From Sporodiniella umbellata (Eukaryota; Mucoromycota; Mucoromycetes; Mucorales; Rhizopodaceae), in the NCBI GenBank assembly GCA_025677835.1, contig JAIXMR010000012.1:186001-250000 (forward strand): a DNA stretch of 64,000 bases, written 5' to 3'. A program made the translations under genes and the position numbers. Shown here piece by piece: positions 23,920 through 35,610 of the stretch (position 1 is its first letter; the number at the start of each line of letters is the position of its first letter). The notes beneath the pieces were generated by a model. That model saw nothing but the letters and a program-made list of their open reading frames with translations, had not been told where the DNA came from and did not search any database.

Positions 23920-26018
23920 TTATTGAGTAAAAACGCTATGCTTTTTGTTCATTACAATAGATATAGCATCTGTTGTATCTCCATTAGCTTCTTTCAATGC
24001 ATCCAATAAGGTGTTTATCTCTTCATGAGGGAGTATCGACAGCATATAAGTCAACTCAGGTGAGACTTCTTTATCTTCTCCTTTTCTAAAAGACTGAGGC
24101 GTACTTATGCTTGCTTTTACAGAGCCTATATTAGTGACGCGAGTAGTATTTCTGATAGAGCAAGGCGACCGCTTACTTAATGCATTGACACGATGACCCA
24201 AAATCTTGGGCTGGTCATATTTGGATATCTGTGTTGAGCGAGAGAGATTCAAACGGCTGATCGATCGACCAAAAACTCCACTACCGTAGCCGTTTTTGTT
24301 TTGGTTTTGTATCAAAAAAGACTTGTTTTCTATAGGTCGCTTGTTGAATGCTTGAGAACCTGCTGCCTTCTTTAAAAAGAAGGATATTGACTCGCTGAAT
24401 GTTGTGCTTACGCTACCCTGAGAAAAAGAATCTAGATCTGATTCAGATCTAGGCAATGGAGTATAGCCTAAAAACAGATAAATATTCGAAAATGAATAAC
24501 AGTTTCCTCTTTTTTTTTCCTTACCTTCTTCTAAACCAGGTGGTTTTCCTCTCACTGACATAAACTGGCTCCAGTCACTAATGGGAGAATCTGATTTTAA
24601 ACATAGTTCCAAGGTCTTTTCATAAAAAGCAATTCTTTCAAATATATCAGGGATGCGCATCATCTCCTCATAGCTTCTTTCAATATATTTTTGACTTGTC
24701 TCTAGCTTGCTTTTTTCGTTCTGCCTTCGCGTAGATTTGGCAGAGCGTGAAGATTTCCTGCTCGATATGGATGTCGTTCTTGATTGGACCGTGGGTTTGG
24801 CAGGAGGCTGCTCACAAAGAAACGATTTTTCAGCAGCCTCAGTAATGCCTTCATAATCCAATTTTTCTTTGTTTGTCGTATTAGCTGAATTTATGGATTT
24901 TACATGAAAGTTAGAAGAGTCATTAGCTAAGTTTTGAGTAGAATTTAACGAGTGCAGAGAGTAGGAAGCTTCAATCTGGGCTGTATCGTCTTTTGAGCGA
25001 ATTTTGTAATTGTCTGGAATGGCTTTTCTTTGTATGCGTCTTTCGTTAGTATCCTGTTTGTTTTCTTCGGTTACTTGTGTCCCTTCTGTTTCTTTTTTGT
25101 TCGATTTTCCCTCAGGCTTCTCTCCTAAGTTTTCTTGAGACTTTTCTTCAGGCTTCTCTCCTAAGTTTTCTTCAGGCTTCTCTCCTATACTGCCTCCTAC
25201 ACTCTCTTCAGTTTTTTCCTCGGGCTTTTCCTCAATTCTTTCTTCAGGTTTTTCTCCTAATTTTTCTCCTGGTTTCTTTTTGCTTTGGTCTGTCACTTTT
25301 TGCTCAGGCTTTTCTTCAAAAATTTTGTTTGATTTTTCCTCTGGTTTCTCCTCTGGTTTCTCCTCTACTATCTCCTCTGGCTTTTCTGCAGATTGTTTCT
25401 CCATTTTTGCTTCAATGTTTTGTTCTATTTTTTCTTCAGCTACATCCTCTGTTTTTTCCTCTGACTTTTCTTGGACATTTGCTTCTGTCTTTTCCTCAGG
25501 CTTTATCTCTTGTAATACTTTTTCCGTAGGGTATTTTTCAGCTGTTAATTCTTTTATTTTAATATCTTCCGCCAAATTCTGATCTGAGGTCTCCCTGGAC
25601 AAAGTGTTGGGCTTTGATTGACTTTCAGATATATTGTCAGTTTTGTTTTGAGTTGGATTAATTATTTCCTCAGGTGTACTCTGCAAATCGCGAACGGGGT
25701 CTTGTTGAGCAATCTCGTTAGGTTTATCCTTTGCTATTTCAGGCACATTTCCTTCCGTCCCATCATCTGGCTTATGTATTTCAGTTTGATTTGAAGGTGT
25801 TGACTCTAGCTCAGCGCAAAGCATTCAACAAAAATTTCTGGTACCTTTTTTTGTTTCTCTTACCTGGTGTTTCCCAAACATCTATAAACTGCTCAAGTTC
25901 ACGAATTTGATCAAGTACGACTTTTTTTTTTAAAAAAAAAGATATCAGATTTGTAGTTTCTTTGTGAAACATATGCTTCTAGCCACCCTTTTTTTCTCTT
26001 TTTACCTTGAGAAGTCAT
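23920..26018 (-). CDS. Hypothetical protein with Lys-Pro-Glu-Glu repeats (632 aa)
   Basis: Exons 26018..26006, 25920..25864, 25805..24525 and 24467..23920. The first exon codes for only four codons (MTSQ). The N-terminus VVLDQIRELEQFIDVWETP looks like a short helix. Residues about 90-250 are a low-complexity array of KPEEK/GEKPEE units rich in Lys, Glu and Pro. A folded-looking segment follows (YIERSYEEMMRIPDIFERI, then AFYEKTLELCLKS). The C-terminus has LTYMLSILPHEEINTLLDA. I do not recognise the family. The 57-nt intron at 24468-24524 is a multiple of three without a stop, so retaining it would keep the frame open. An ATG at 25824 inside the third intron is not needed; the upstream exons fit in phase. 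Confidence 0.7.
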
Positions 26019-26430
26019 CTTTAAAAGTCGTAAGGGCAAAAAAAGAAAAAGGAAAAAAACAGCAGTATTAGCAAAATAAAATAAAGAATAAAAAAAGAGT
26101 CAAGTGAATATTGAAATATGAAGCGATTCTTTATATGAAATTGATATTTTGTCCACTTTATGATATTTAAATGTCTATCCAGTTTAGCAAGTTTCAAGAA
26201 ACCAAGGCGGAAAAAAAGGTCAGTTTATTTATTTACTATGCCAACCCATTTGTTTGCTTTAGTGTATTCGATACACTCCTTTAGTGGAAACTCGTATGCA
26301 TATACGAAAACGCGCAGTAAACTATAAGAAAGAAACAACCCGTCTAGTCTAGTGCGCTATTTCCATTCATTCTATTCGTTACAAAGACCGAAATTGTTTT
26401 TTTTTTTCTCAAAACTTGAATGTTATCAAA
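26019..26430. other. Divergent promoter region
   Basis: About 410 bp between divergent starts. AT-rich with a T run before the transporter. No specific element was recognised. Confidence 0.35.
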
Positions 26431-27916
26431 ATGCGTAACCAAGAACTAACTGGTTACCTCTTATTTGTTGTGGTCACTATATCTCTGGTAAGAGTGCACT
26501 AAGACGAAAATACATTTATAATAGTAATATAACCTGATAGTGAACGCGCTTTTTTTCTTCCTCTGTCCCTTTTTTGAAAAAACATAGAGTGCATTTCAGT
26601 TTGGTTACCATGTTGGCGAATTAAATACACCTCAAACAATTATTACAGACTGCTCTAAAAACCGAGACTGTATATACATGTCAGATTCTGAGTATGCTCT
26701 TGTTGTTTCTATGCTTACTGCTGGTGGATTAGTTGGGGCCCTTGCCTCGCCCCGTTTTAACGATCAGTACGGTCGACGACTCACCTTACTAGGCACCAAC
26801 ATTTTTCTTGGATTAGGTTCTTTGTTGACTACATTGTCTAGCACTTCGAGTATGATGATGGTTGGACGATTTGTTGCTGGTTTGGGTGTAGGAGCCGTGA
26901 CGGTAGTTGTTCCTGCCTACTTAGCAGAGTGCGCGCCTCGCTCAAAACGTGGATTATTTGGTACCTTTAATCAAATAGCCATTGTTCTGGGTATATTTAC
27001 ATCTCAAATCTTTGGATTGGTTTGGTCAAACGCAGACGACTGGAGATGGATTTTGGGAGTGGGAGTCTTTTTGTCTATTCTACAGTCTTGTCTTTTGCCG
27101 CTATGTGTAGATTCCCCTCAATATCTTGCCTTTCTTCCTGGAGGACTCAGTAAGGCCAAGTATTCATTGAAGCGCTTAAGAGGTGAAGCTGCTGAGAAAA
27201 TAGAGGAAGAGATTAAGAGCTGGAAGCGAGACGGGGATGTACCTACGAAAATAACCACATGGACATTTTTGATATCGCCCTATTACAGACGCCCTCTTAC
27301 TATTGTTTTACTGCTTCAAATTACGCAACAACTGTCAGGAGTAAACGCAGTTGTTTTTTTTTCCACATCTATTTTATCTGATGTTTTCCCCGATTCTGCA
27401 GGATATATCACAGTTTTTATCTCTGTAGTAAATCTCGCTGTATCATTTTTTTCGGCTGCACTCATGGACAAAGCTGGCCGCCGATCACTGTTTCTTATCT
27501 CTTCTTGTCTCATGGCATTGATGGGTGTTTTGTTAGGCTGGAGTATTGGTGCAGGCTATAACTTGACTTCAGCTTGGGCTAGTTTTGGATTTATCGGCGC
27601 TTTTGCTATAGGTCTGGGGCCTATTCCTTTTCTGATGATACCGGAGGTAGTAGAGATGCAGGCGGTATCAAGTGCATGTTCAATAGGACTGGCTGTTAAT
27701 ATGGTCACAAATTTTGTTGTCTCTTCTGCTTTCTTGCCTTTAAGAAGCTTTTTGGGTCCTCATGTTTTTTATCTCTTTAGCATATCTCTAATTGCATTGT
27801 CTGTAGCCGCTTATTATATTTTACCCGAAACAAAAGGAAAGAGTGTTGAAGAAGTGATCAAATCAGGTTATTCTGCTAACTCTAGCTATGAGCTTGTCTC
27901 CACTTCAAGCATATAA
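26431..27916 (+). CDS. Sugar transporter, major facilitator superfamily
   Basis: Exons 26431..26487 and 26588..27916, giving 461 aa. Signatures of the sugar porter family are present. They include GALASPRFNDQYGRR after TM2, GRFVAGLGVGAVTVVVPAYLAE for the TM4 region, QQLSGVNAVVFFSTSI in TM7, DKAGRRSL, and PETKGKSVEEV after TM12. About twelve hydrophobic segments fit the length. The cysteine-containing luminal loop between TM1 and TM2 (TDCSKNRDCIYM) resembles the vacuolar or GLUT-type subgroup. The likely substrate is a hexose, but specificity cannot be read here. It converges on PIG-A with 112 bp between stops. Confidence 0.93.
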
Positions 27917-28028
27917 ACAGGGAAGAAAGGCAATAAGGATAAAAAAAATAGCAACAATAGAAAATTGCGAGTGTTTGTGTTTTTTTTTTGTTTAAAAAAT
28001 AAATAAATAAATGGATAAAAGATACAGG

Positions 28029-29580
28029 TTACTCTTCAATTATTGTTGATTGGCTTATTTCGGTTGTATCGTAACCGCCGCCAAAAGCACTCTGGTTTTG
28101 CAAGTACTGTTTATATTTTTGATATGGGAACTGGTCTGCTCTTTCTATTTCATCAGAAGGAAAAATCCACTCCAGGAAGACCCAAACTAAATAATCCAAA
28201 GCCATAACCATACAAAAGATTTTTCCAGCGTAGAGGCCACAGCCATAATATCTCTTCAATCTCTCAATGAGCGGTGAGTTTTTAGTTTGGGAAATGGTCC
28301 AATATACTTTTTCGGTCCTTTCCGCTACATTTGACCAGTTGTACATGTCTTTAATTTCATTGTTGAATTTACTCGGGTCTATTTTTCTGGAACGGAAGAC
28401 ATGCACTGCTTTTGAGATAGCAATCACAAGGTCTATAGAATGCCGTTATTTCGTTGGTTTTTTTTCTCTATTTAAATCATGCTTTACCATCTTCTTCTGG
28501 TATAGCATAATTTATCATATGGTTTGGTAGAACCTCGGGCACCCCACCTACTTTAGTACTAACAACAAACAGCCTACATTGGTTAAGAGGTTGTTTGAAC
28601 ATCATATTCCCTTACCCTGCACATGCCGCTTCAACAATTGCTATACAGAAAGCCTCCGTCAAGCTTGTATTTAGGAATATATTGCCTTGTATTAGTACAT
28701 TACGTACTTCATGATGTTTGATTGGACCTAATAGCTCTACTCGATCATGTAGTCCGTGTTTTTCCTTCATCTGCTCTAAATCTATCCTTTTTGGCCCATC
28801 GCCCCCAATAAGGAAACGTACATTACGATACATTTGGCATAGACGAGGTATTACGGCTACTAATAAATCTACTCCTTTTCTATAAACTAATCGGCTCACT
28901 ACTACAATTGTAATCCAGTTGGGATCAGGAGCTGACGGGTCTGGTAGAAATCTTGACGCTACAATAGCATTGGGTATTACAGAGACATGTCTTGGCGAAA
29001 GGGCGGCTCTCAAAACTGTATTTTCTTTACTATTCTTACATAAGAATTTCTATTTATGCATGTACTATTACCTTGTATGAGATACACAAATTACATGATC
29101 AATATCACTAAGTGTAAACTTCAGTAGTTTGTTGGTGAGTATAGAGGAAGCATCCGCAAATCCAAATAAAGAATGGTCAGTAAAGACTGCTTTGAGCCCC
29201 ATAGTTTTACTGTGTAATATAGCCTCATGACAAAGGGAAGAAAAGGCACCATGTCCGTGTACAATTTCAATAGATTCACGAATAAGAATGTGTCGAATAA
29301 GAGGAAAAAATCCATAGATGGTGGGTAGGGTAGCTTCTGAGTAAATTACCTTCGCAGGAACATAATAAACTTTCAGCCCGTTTGTCAAATATCGTACACC
29401 TTTTCGGTTTCCGTAAGCATGGGTTACTATAACTACCTTTTTGCGCAAAGGTAGAAGACTTTAATATAAATCGTCTCTGACATGCAGTACCTTATGTCCT
29501 CTCTGAATTAGGCGCTGAGACAGTTCGTACAGATGACTTTCGACTCCACCCATGTTGGGATAAAAGAAATCGGAAACCAT
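28029..29580 (-). CDS. GPI3: PIG-A/Gpi3, GPI-GlcNAc transferase catalytic subunit
   Basis: Exons 29580..29491, 29436..29072, 29029..28616, 28573..28488 and 28432..28029, giving 452 aa. It opens with [20 protein letters not shown], the typical PIG-A start. Then come [37 protein letters not shown] and GGDGPKR. The GT4 E-x7-E motif is EAFCIAIVE (Glu277 and Glu285). VGGVPEVLP and [14 protein letters not shown] follow, then a C-terminal hydrophobic segment near residues 395-420. The protein transfers GlcNAc to phosphatidylinositol at the cytosolic face of the ER, the first step of GPI-anchor synthesis. It is divergent from SMU1, with only 149 bp between start codons. Confidence 0.96.
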
Positions 29581-29729
29581 GCTTTATAGCAATAAGTAGA
29601 AGGCATTGACGCGAAAGAGGACGCTTTATTTACCAGATGTTATAGATCATACTTTTGGTAAGGGAAAAAAAGTAACACAAATTCTTTAAAGTCACAACTC
29701 CTTCTTTGTTCAATAAAAACAAAAATAGA

Positions 29730-31469
29730 ATGTCTCTTGAAATTGAAGCAGAAGAGTAAACCACACCTATAATGCGTACAGCAGACAATAGTATAACTTA
29801 ACTTAAAACATTAGCGTGATTCGAATTGTTTTGCAGTTCTTAAAGGAAAACCAATATGAGAAAACAGCTTCAATTTTAGAGCTGGAAACCTCAGTTAAGA
29901 TGAACACGATTGAAAACAAGGATCAGTTTATAAAAGAAATCAAGCAGGGAGAATGGGATGTTGTACTTCGGCATGTTGTAGATCTCAAAATTCCAGCCCA
30001 AAAGCTGATAGATCTTTATGAACACATTGTGCTTGAGCTTGCCGAATTACGCGAGCTAGGTGCTGCACGTACTTTATTAAGACAGACAGAGCCTATGTTC
30101 ATCTTAAAGCAGCGATTCCCTGAACGTTATTTACGATTGGAACATACGCTTTCAAGGACATCTTTAGATTCTAGAGAAATATATCCTAATGGCGTATCAA
30201 AAGAAAAAAGACGGCAAGTAATTGCACAAGGTAATAGGTTTATGCATTGCACTTTAATTTTTTTTTTAAACGTACTGGATATCAGCTTTGATCAGTGAAG
30301 TGACCATAGCAGAGCCATCTCGCTTGATGACTTTACTGGAAGATTGTATGAAGTGGCAACAGCAACAAGGTCTGTTACCTTATGGTGAGCCATTGGACCT
30401 CCTAAGAAGCTCAAACAAAATGCAATTGATTGAGCAGGATATGTTTGCAAACCACAATTATGCCAGCATCAAAGTAAGCTAGTATTTATATTACTGTTAT
30501 TCTTAGATGTCTATTTTCACTAGTTTCCTGGTAAAAATACATATGCAGAATGTACAGCGTTCTCTTCTGATGGCCAGTATTTTGCCACTGGTTCAGTAGA
30601 TGGCTTTATTGAAATCTGGAACCATATGACTGGAAAACTAAGAAAAGACTTAAAGTATCAGGGAGAAGAAAAGCTCATGACAATGGACCAGTCTGTTATA
30701 TGTCTCGAGTTCAGTTCTAACAATGAGCTTTTGGTAACAGGATCTACAAATGGTGTGATAGCAATTTGGAGAGTACATAGTGGTTTCTGCCAAAAAAGAT
30801 ACACACCTGCCCACAGTCAAGGTGTGACCTCTGTGTGTTTCAATAGCGATTCCAGTGAAATTTTGAGTTGTAGTTACGACTATACGGTCAAAATCCACAG
30901 CGTAAAATCTGGAAAACTCGTACATTCCTTTAATGGCCATAAAGCCTTTGTAAACTCGGCTACCTACACTTCGGATTATACTCGAGTTATTAGTGCGAGC
31001 AGCGATGGGGAAGTGAGAGTAAGTTTAATTAGTATACTTTACTGTACCTAAGTGTTTTTTTTAGGTTTGGGATATTGCTAGCGGCGGCTGTATTTCTTAC
31101 CACCCTCGAGAAAATACACCCATTCATGCATTACTCTGTATACCAAACGATCCTCTGAATTTTGTTCTAGTCAATAAGAGCAAAGAACTGTGCCTGATGG
31201 ATAGTCAAGGTCATATAGCTAAAAATTACACGTCTAAAAAAAACAAGGACTTTGTAGCTGCTGCAGTATCTCATAAAGGAGCTCTTGTTTATGGAGCATC
31301 AGAAGATTCTATCATGTACTGCTTTGACATCAACACAGCAGAGCTAGTGGGAGAGATTAAGCTAAGCCAAAATTCTGAAATAATTGGTTTAAAAAGCCAC
31401 CCGCTATCAAATGTAGTGGCTGCAAACGATGACTCTGGTCGTGTCTATCTTTTTAGAAGCAATGAATAA
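29730..31469 (+). CDS. SMU1: SMU1 spliceosome-associated WD40 protein
   Basis: Exons 29730..29755, 29815..30230, 30286..30473, 30524..31018 and 31065..31469, giving 509 aa (human 513). The N-terminal MSLEIEAEDVIRIVLQFLKE carries the LisH motif, followed by the CTLH region (WDVVLRHVVDLKIP, LELAELRELGAARTLLRQT). PSRLMTLLEDCMKWQQQQGL is a hallmark SMU1 segment. WD repeats include FATGSVDGFIEIWNHMTGK, HSQGVTSVCFNSDSSEIL and ISASSDGEVRVWD. SMU1 works with RED/IK in spliceosome activation. The first coding exon is only 26 nt, and the resulting N-terminus matches the animal protein closely. Confidence 0.96.
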
Positions 31470-31820
31470 ATTAGATATTATGTTTTGTATATCTTACTGT
31501 TCGTTTTTGTAATACACCAAGAAAATATCTCAACTCAGCAAAGGGGTTGTACGAAAAGCAGAATTTTATGCAAAAAAAAAAAAGTACATATACGCACGCG
31601 CAAACAAACATAAGCTCAAGAGCAACATGTATTTTAGTCTGTATTTTACACAGTTTGCTATGGTTTCAGTCATAAAAAAACGTTTATGCAGAGTCAAAAA
31701 GTGTAGAGGGGTAAACGTCTGCTGTTTTAAAAAGCAAGCCACCACGTTTATACAAACAGTCACATGTACTATGAAATTTTTAACAACTCCAGTTTCTTTT
31801 TTTTTTTTTGTTCCGTAAGA

Positions 31821-34139
31821 ATGCCAGTAGCAGCTCAAAAGAAGTCAAAAGGAAAAGCTTCAGCAAAACCTAAGAAGGTTGACAAGAAAGTAATCAGCAA
31901 GCCCAATAAGAAAAGCAAAGGTAACGTCAAATGAAAAAGTTTGGGTAATTTTTGTACTAAAAATTGCTTAGGGACAAAAAAGACTGTCAAAGCATCTGTA
32001 GAGTAAAGTGAGCCAAAAAAACAGCAAAATTCAGTTTGAAATGCATATAAATAACTTACCTATGACTTTAGAAAAAGCACTGAAGATTCAGAAGATGAGG
32101 GTGCTTTTTTTAAGGTAAAACCTTTAAAGAAACATATACATAGATTTACACCTCAATAATAGAGAATGCAAAAGGTCATGGATGAATACTCAGAAGAATC
32201 TGGAGATGAGGCTGAAATAGAACAAGACTCTGTAAAAGAGCCTCAGTTTTTAAGCGAAGATGACGATCAGGTAGATCTGGATGAAGATCTAGATCAAGAT
32301 TCAGATGATCAAAATGCTTTAGAGGAAGCCTCAGACGACGAAGAAGTAGGATTTTTGGATGAGGACGAAGAAATGCAAGAAGTTGACAGTGATAGCGAAG
32401 ATGAGGTTGACAACGCTGATAAGCTTAACAAAGATATCAACCAGCACAGAAAAGAAATGGAAGAATTGAAAGAAAGGGACCCTGAATTTTATGAGTTTTT
32501 GCAGAAGGAGGACGGTGACCTTTTAGATTTTGATGAATCAGATCATAGCGAAAACGAAGAGGAAGAGGAGGAGATGGAAAGTGACGAGGACCCTCTTGCT
32601 AATGTACCTGTCTTATCCAAGGCTAAATTGAATGAGTGGTTGGCAAAAATTAAATCAACAAACGACTTTAAAGCTTTTAAAAGTCTATTGACCGCATTTA
32701 AAACTGCTGCTAGAATGTCAGAAGAAGACGACAAAATCACATTTACAATCAAAATTGAGGATCCCAATGGTAACTTGCCAGTAAAGCTGTAGCCTACAAT
32801 TTTGATTATTAATATTTTTTTAAGTATTTTCCAAGGTCATTACATCAACACTGCATTATGCGCCCATCATATTTTTGCATCATCTCAAACTTAAGAAAGA
32901 AGGAGAATCTCCTATGACCTCTGGTCGTTGGAGTTTTTTCAAATCTTATGTGAAATCATATCTCAACAATCTCAATCATCTCCTACATAATCTGACAGAT
33001 GCAGATATGCACAGATTAACTATTAGAGAAGCAGAAAAATGTACCATTTTGTTTGTCTGCTTTGAGCGCCTTGCTAAAGATTATCTCAAAACGTTGCTTC
33101 ACTTATGGTCCAATATGTCCTCATCAGACTCAGTTCGAGTACAAGCATTCTTAGCTATCAAGTCTTTATCTGTCATTTCCGTGCCCGGTGAAAAAGGAAC
33201 AAGCACACCCCAAGGCTACCTTGACACTTGCTTGAAAAATGTGTATTTGACATTTGTCAAAAACTGTAAAAATACAAATGCCCACACCTTGCCAGTAATC
33301 AATTTGATGCGCAATTTGGCTTCTCAGCTATATGGAATTAACCTTACTATGAGTTATCAACAGGCATTTGTATACATCCGTCAGTTGGCTAGTTATTTAA
33401 GAACTGCAATGAAAACAAGAAGTACTAAAAACCATGGCATGGTCTATAATTGGCAATATATCCATTGCATTGATTTCTGGTCTGATGTATTGAACACTTT
33501 TGCAAAGCCCATTTTGGACGAAGAGCAAGACGAAGTTGAGTCGCCCTTGAAGCCTCTTGTTTATCCCTTAGCACAAGTGGCTATGGGCGTTATTGGACTG
33601 ATACCTACTCCCCAATACTATCCTCTTAGATTTCATGTTCTCAAATGTTTGAGCTCTCTTCTTCACCATACCAATACATTCATTCCGCTTGCTGTCTATG
33701 TTCTTGAAGTACTTGAGAGCCCTGTATGCACAAACTTTGCTAAAAAGTCAGGTGGAACTCCGCTAGAATGGGATACAATACTCAAAGTTCACAAAAAGAT
33801 TGTGAATGGTCGCGTATATCAAGATGATGTACTAGATCAATGTGCCAAAGCTTTGAGAAGCTACTACAAAGAATTTTACAATCATGCAGCATTCCCAGAA
33901 ATGGTTGACGCGGATATTGTTGCTATCAAACGATTCGTAAAGCAATCTAAAAGCCAGAAGGGCAAAGAGAAGCTACACTCTTTGGTGAAAGAAGTAAGTT
34001 ATAAGCAATGTTTTTAAATGGATGATAACTAATACAAAAAAAAACATCATAATAGATTGAAGCCAAACAAAGAAAAGTTCGTCAAGCTCGAGCAAATGCT
34101 GTCGTTGGTGGTGAGGATGTAGAATCCTTTAAATTATAA
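31821..34139 (+). CDS. NOC2: Nucleolar complex protein 2 (NOC2)
   Basis: Exons 31821..31920, 31972..32002, 32072..32114, 32163..32769, 32825..33993 and 34056..34139, giving 677 aa (yeast about 710). The N-terminus is Lys-rich, then strongly acidic (residues 65-190), ending in the conserved ERDPEFYEFLQKEDGDLLDF. The Noc2 core follows: SKVITSTLHYAPIIFLHH, LLHNLTDADMHRL, LLHLWSNMSSSDSVRVQAFL and FWSDVLNTFAKP. Noc2 escorts pre-60S particles with Noc1 and Noc3. The intron at 32770-32824 was placed with donor aatg|gtaact and acceptor ttaag|tatttt because this restores the family's DPNVFSKVI reading. The acceptor before exon 4 could instead be at 32174 (four codons shorter). Confidence 0.92.
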
Positions 34140-34284
34140 TTTTTTTTTTTTGTACAATATTACTTCTTCAGTTCTTTCCCCTTCTTTTTTTTTTCTTGGA
34201 GTACATACATCAACACAAATGTTTTTTTGAAAGGGGTGTTTTTTTTTTGGGTATATATTTATACATTTATTTATATGCAAAAAT

Positions 34285-35610
34285 CTACAAAATACAATAG
34301 TATTTAACAACTGGGAAATCGTTCTCTTCAGTAAATATTAGCACACCAGGTGTCTGATGCTTAGACACAAGGTATGGTGGCCAGTTAGGCTGCCTATTAG
34401 GGAACTCTACAAAAATTTTTGCTGTAGTAACAGGTTTCTTGAATTTTTCTGATGTCCAGATAGGAGCACTTTCTAACAGGGACCAAACACGGACATGACC
34501 ATCATTACCAGCTACTAATAGCAATTGGTTATTTAAATCAAGGTCGAAAGCAAGGCCGTGTGTAGCCTCATTAATATGGCCTTTGAAGCTACGGATGGGT
34601 GTTTTGGCCGACCCTATTTTCCAAACATCGATAGATCCATCAAGACAAACAGTGAGTACATACATCTCATCAATCTCTGCAATCTTCGTGACAGAAGAAT
34701 TCGCCGAACAAAACAGTTCAAAGCTCAAACGTCTATCTCGCAAATCCACTGACAAAACGCGGCCGTTTCTTAGCCCCACCAATCCTATGGCGCGATATTT
34801 GGAGATAACTATGTCAAAAACAGCAGAAGACAGCTTTCTGGTTTTTATGAGCTGCAGGCTATCTTTGAGTAGATACAGTGACTTTTCGCCACCGACTAAA
34901 ACTCTTTTACGTACTTCATCAACAGCTGAAGACCAAACTGTCTCTTTGTTTGTTGAAAATAGCTTTCTCGACATACTTGGTAATTCAGAATAATCCGAAA
35001 AGTCCAATAATCTAGTGCCATCAGTAGGTCCACTGGTTAACGAGCCTTGTGGCAAAATATAATCGATCTGTTGATGAGACAATGCATGTTCTTGAGGAAT
35101 GTTTATCTTATAAAATCGACCATCGCTTGTCCCAATGTTAATAGAATAATTCAAATCATCAGAAATACAGCTGATTGTGTTGACAGGGCCTGCTAAATCT
35201 ATATTTCTACATTGACTTGTCCATATTTGGAAACAAGGGCTTAACTGGTATCCAACGGTATATAAATGATTTGCAGAAACTGTCCATAAGCATCCGTCTC
35301 TTAAATTTCCAAATGTCATCTTTGAATTTTTAAATGACTGATTCAGTACAACAGTATTTTGATGCCTCAGGTTTCTCAAAACTGTGGCAAAATTTGGCTT
35401 GCAATGAAGAGACCCCACGGCCCTTTGTCTAATAAGTTTAACTAAAGTAGGTGGCGGTGGTGCAGGGCGCTTAATGCTCTGCTGCTTGCTCTCTTCTTCT
35501 TTGGCTAATCTTTTTTTCAATTCTGCCATACTATAAGGCCCTGTGGTCGTAATCTTATAGTATTTTTTTGTTTCAAGATCTAGGAAGTAGCCTGGAATTT
35601 GAAAAGACAT
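34285..35610 (-). CDS. DCAF4-like WD40 protein (441 aa)
   Basis: A single exon starting at ATG 35610; the frame is open further upstream but in AT-rich sequence without a better start. The N-terminus IPGYFLDLETKKYYKI fits the P-G-[YF]-x-D-x-E-x-x-[KR]-Y-[YF] opening of DDB1- and CUL4-associated factor 4, followed by a basic coiled segment (AELKKRLAKEEESK). WD-type repeats follow: WTVSANHLYTVGYQL, VLTVCLDGSIDVWKIGSA and SFKGHINEATHGLAFDLDL, then LLVAGNDGHVRVWSL. The family is a putative substrate receptor for CUL4-DDB1 ubiquitin ligases. Its 3' end is 145 bp from that of NOC2. The DCAF4 name rests on the N-terminal signature and general layout. Confidence 0.75.
   Translation of the reverse strand: MSFQIPGYFLDLETKKYYKITTTGPYSMAELKKRLAKEEESKQQSIKRPAPPPPTLVKLIRQRAVGSLHCKPNFATVLRNLRHQNTVVLNQSFKNSKMTFGNLRDGCLWTVSANHLYTVGYQLSPCFQIWTSQCRNIDLAGPVNTISCISDDLNYSINIGTSDGRFYKINIPQEHALSHQQIDYILPQGSLTSGPTDGTRLLDFSDYSELPSMSRKLFSTNKETVWSSAVDEVRKRVLVGGEKSLYLLKDSLQLIKTRKLSSAVFDIVISKYRAIGLVGLRNGRVLSVDLRDRRLSFELFCSANSSVTKIAEIDEMYVLTVCLDGSIDVWKIGSAKTPIRSFKGHINEATHGLAFDLDLNNQLLLVAGNDGHVRVWSLLESAPIWTSEKFKKPVTTAKIFVEFPNRQPNWPPYLVSKHQTPGVLIFTEENDFPVVKYYCIL

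Noticed and set aside
25077..25582. Long plus-strand frames opposite the KPEE-repeat gene
   Set aside because: Shadow frames of a repetitive coding exon on the minus strand.
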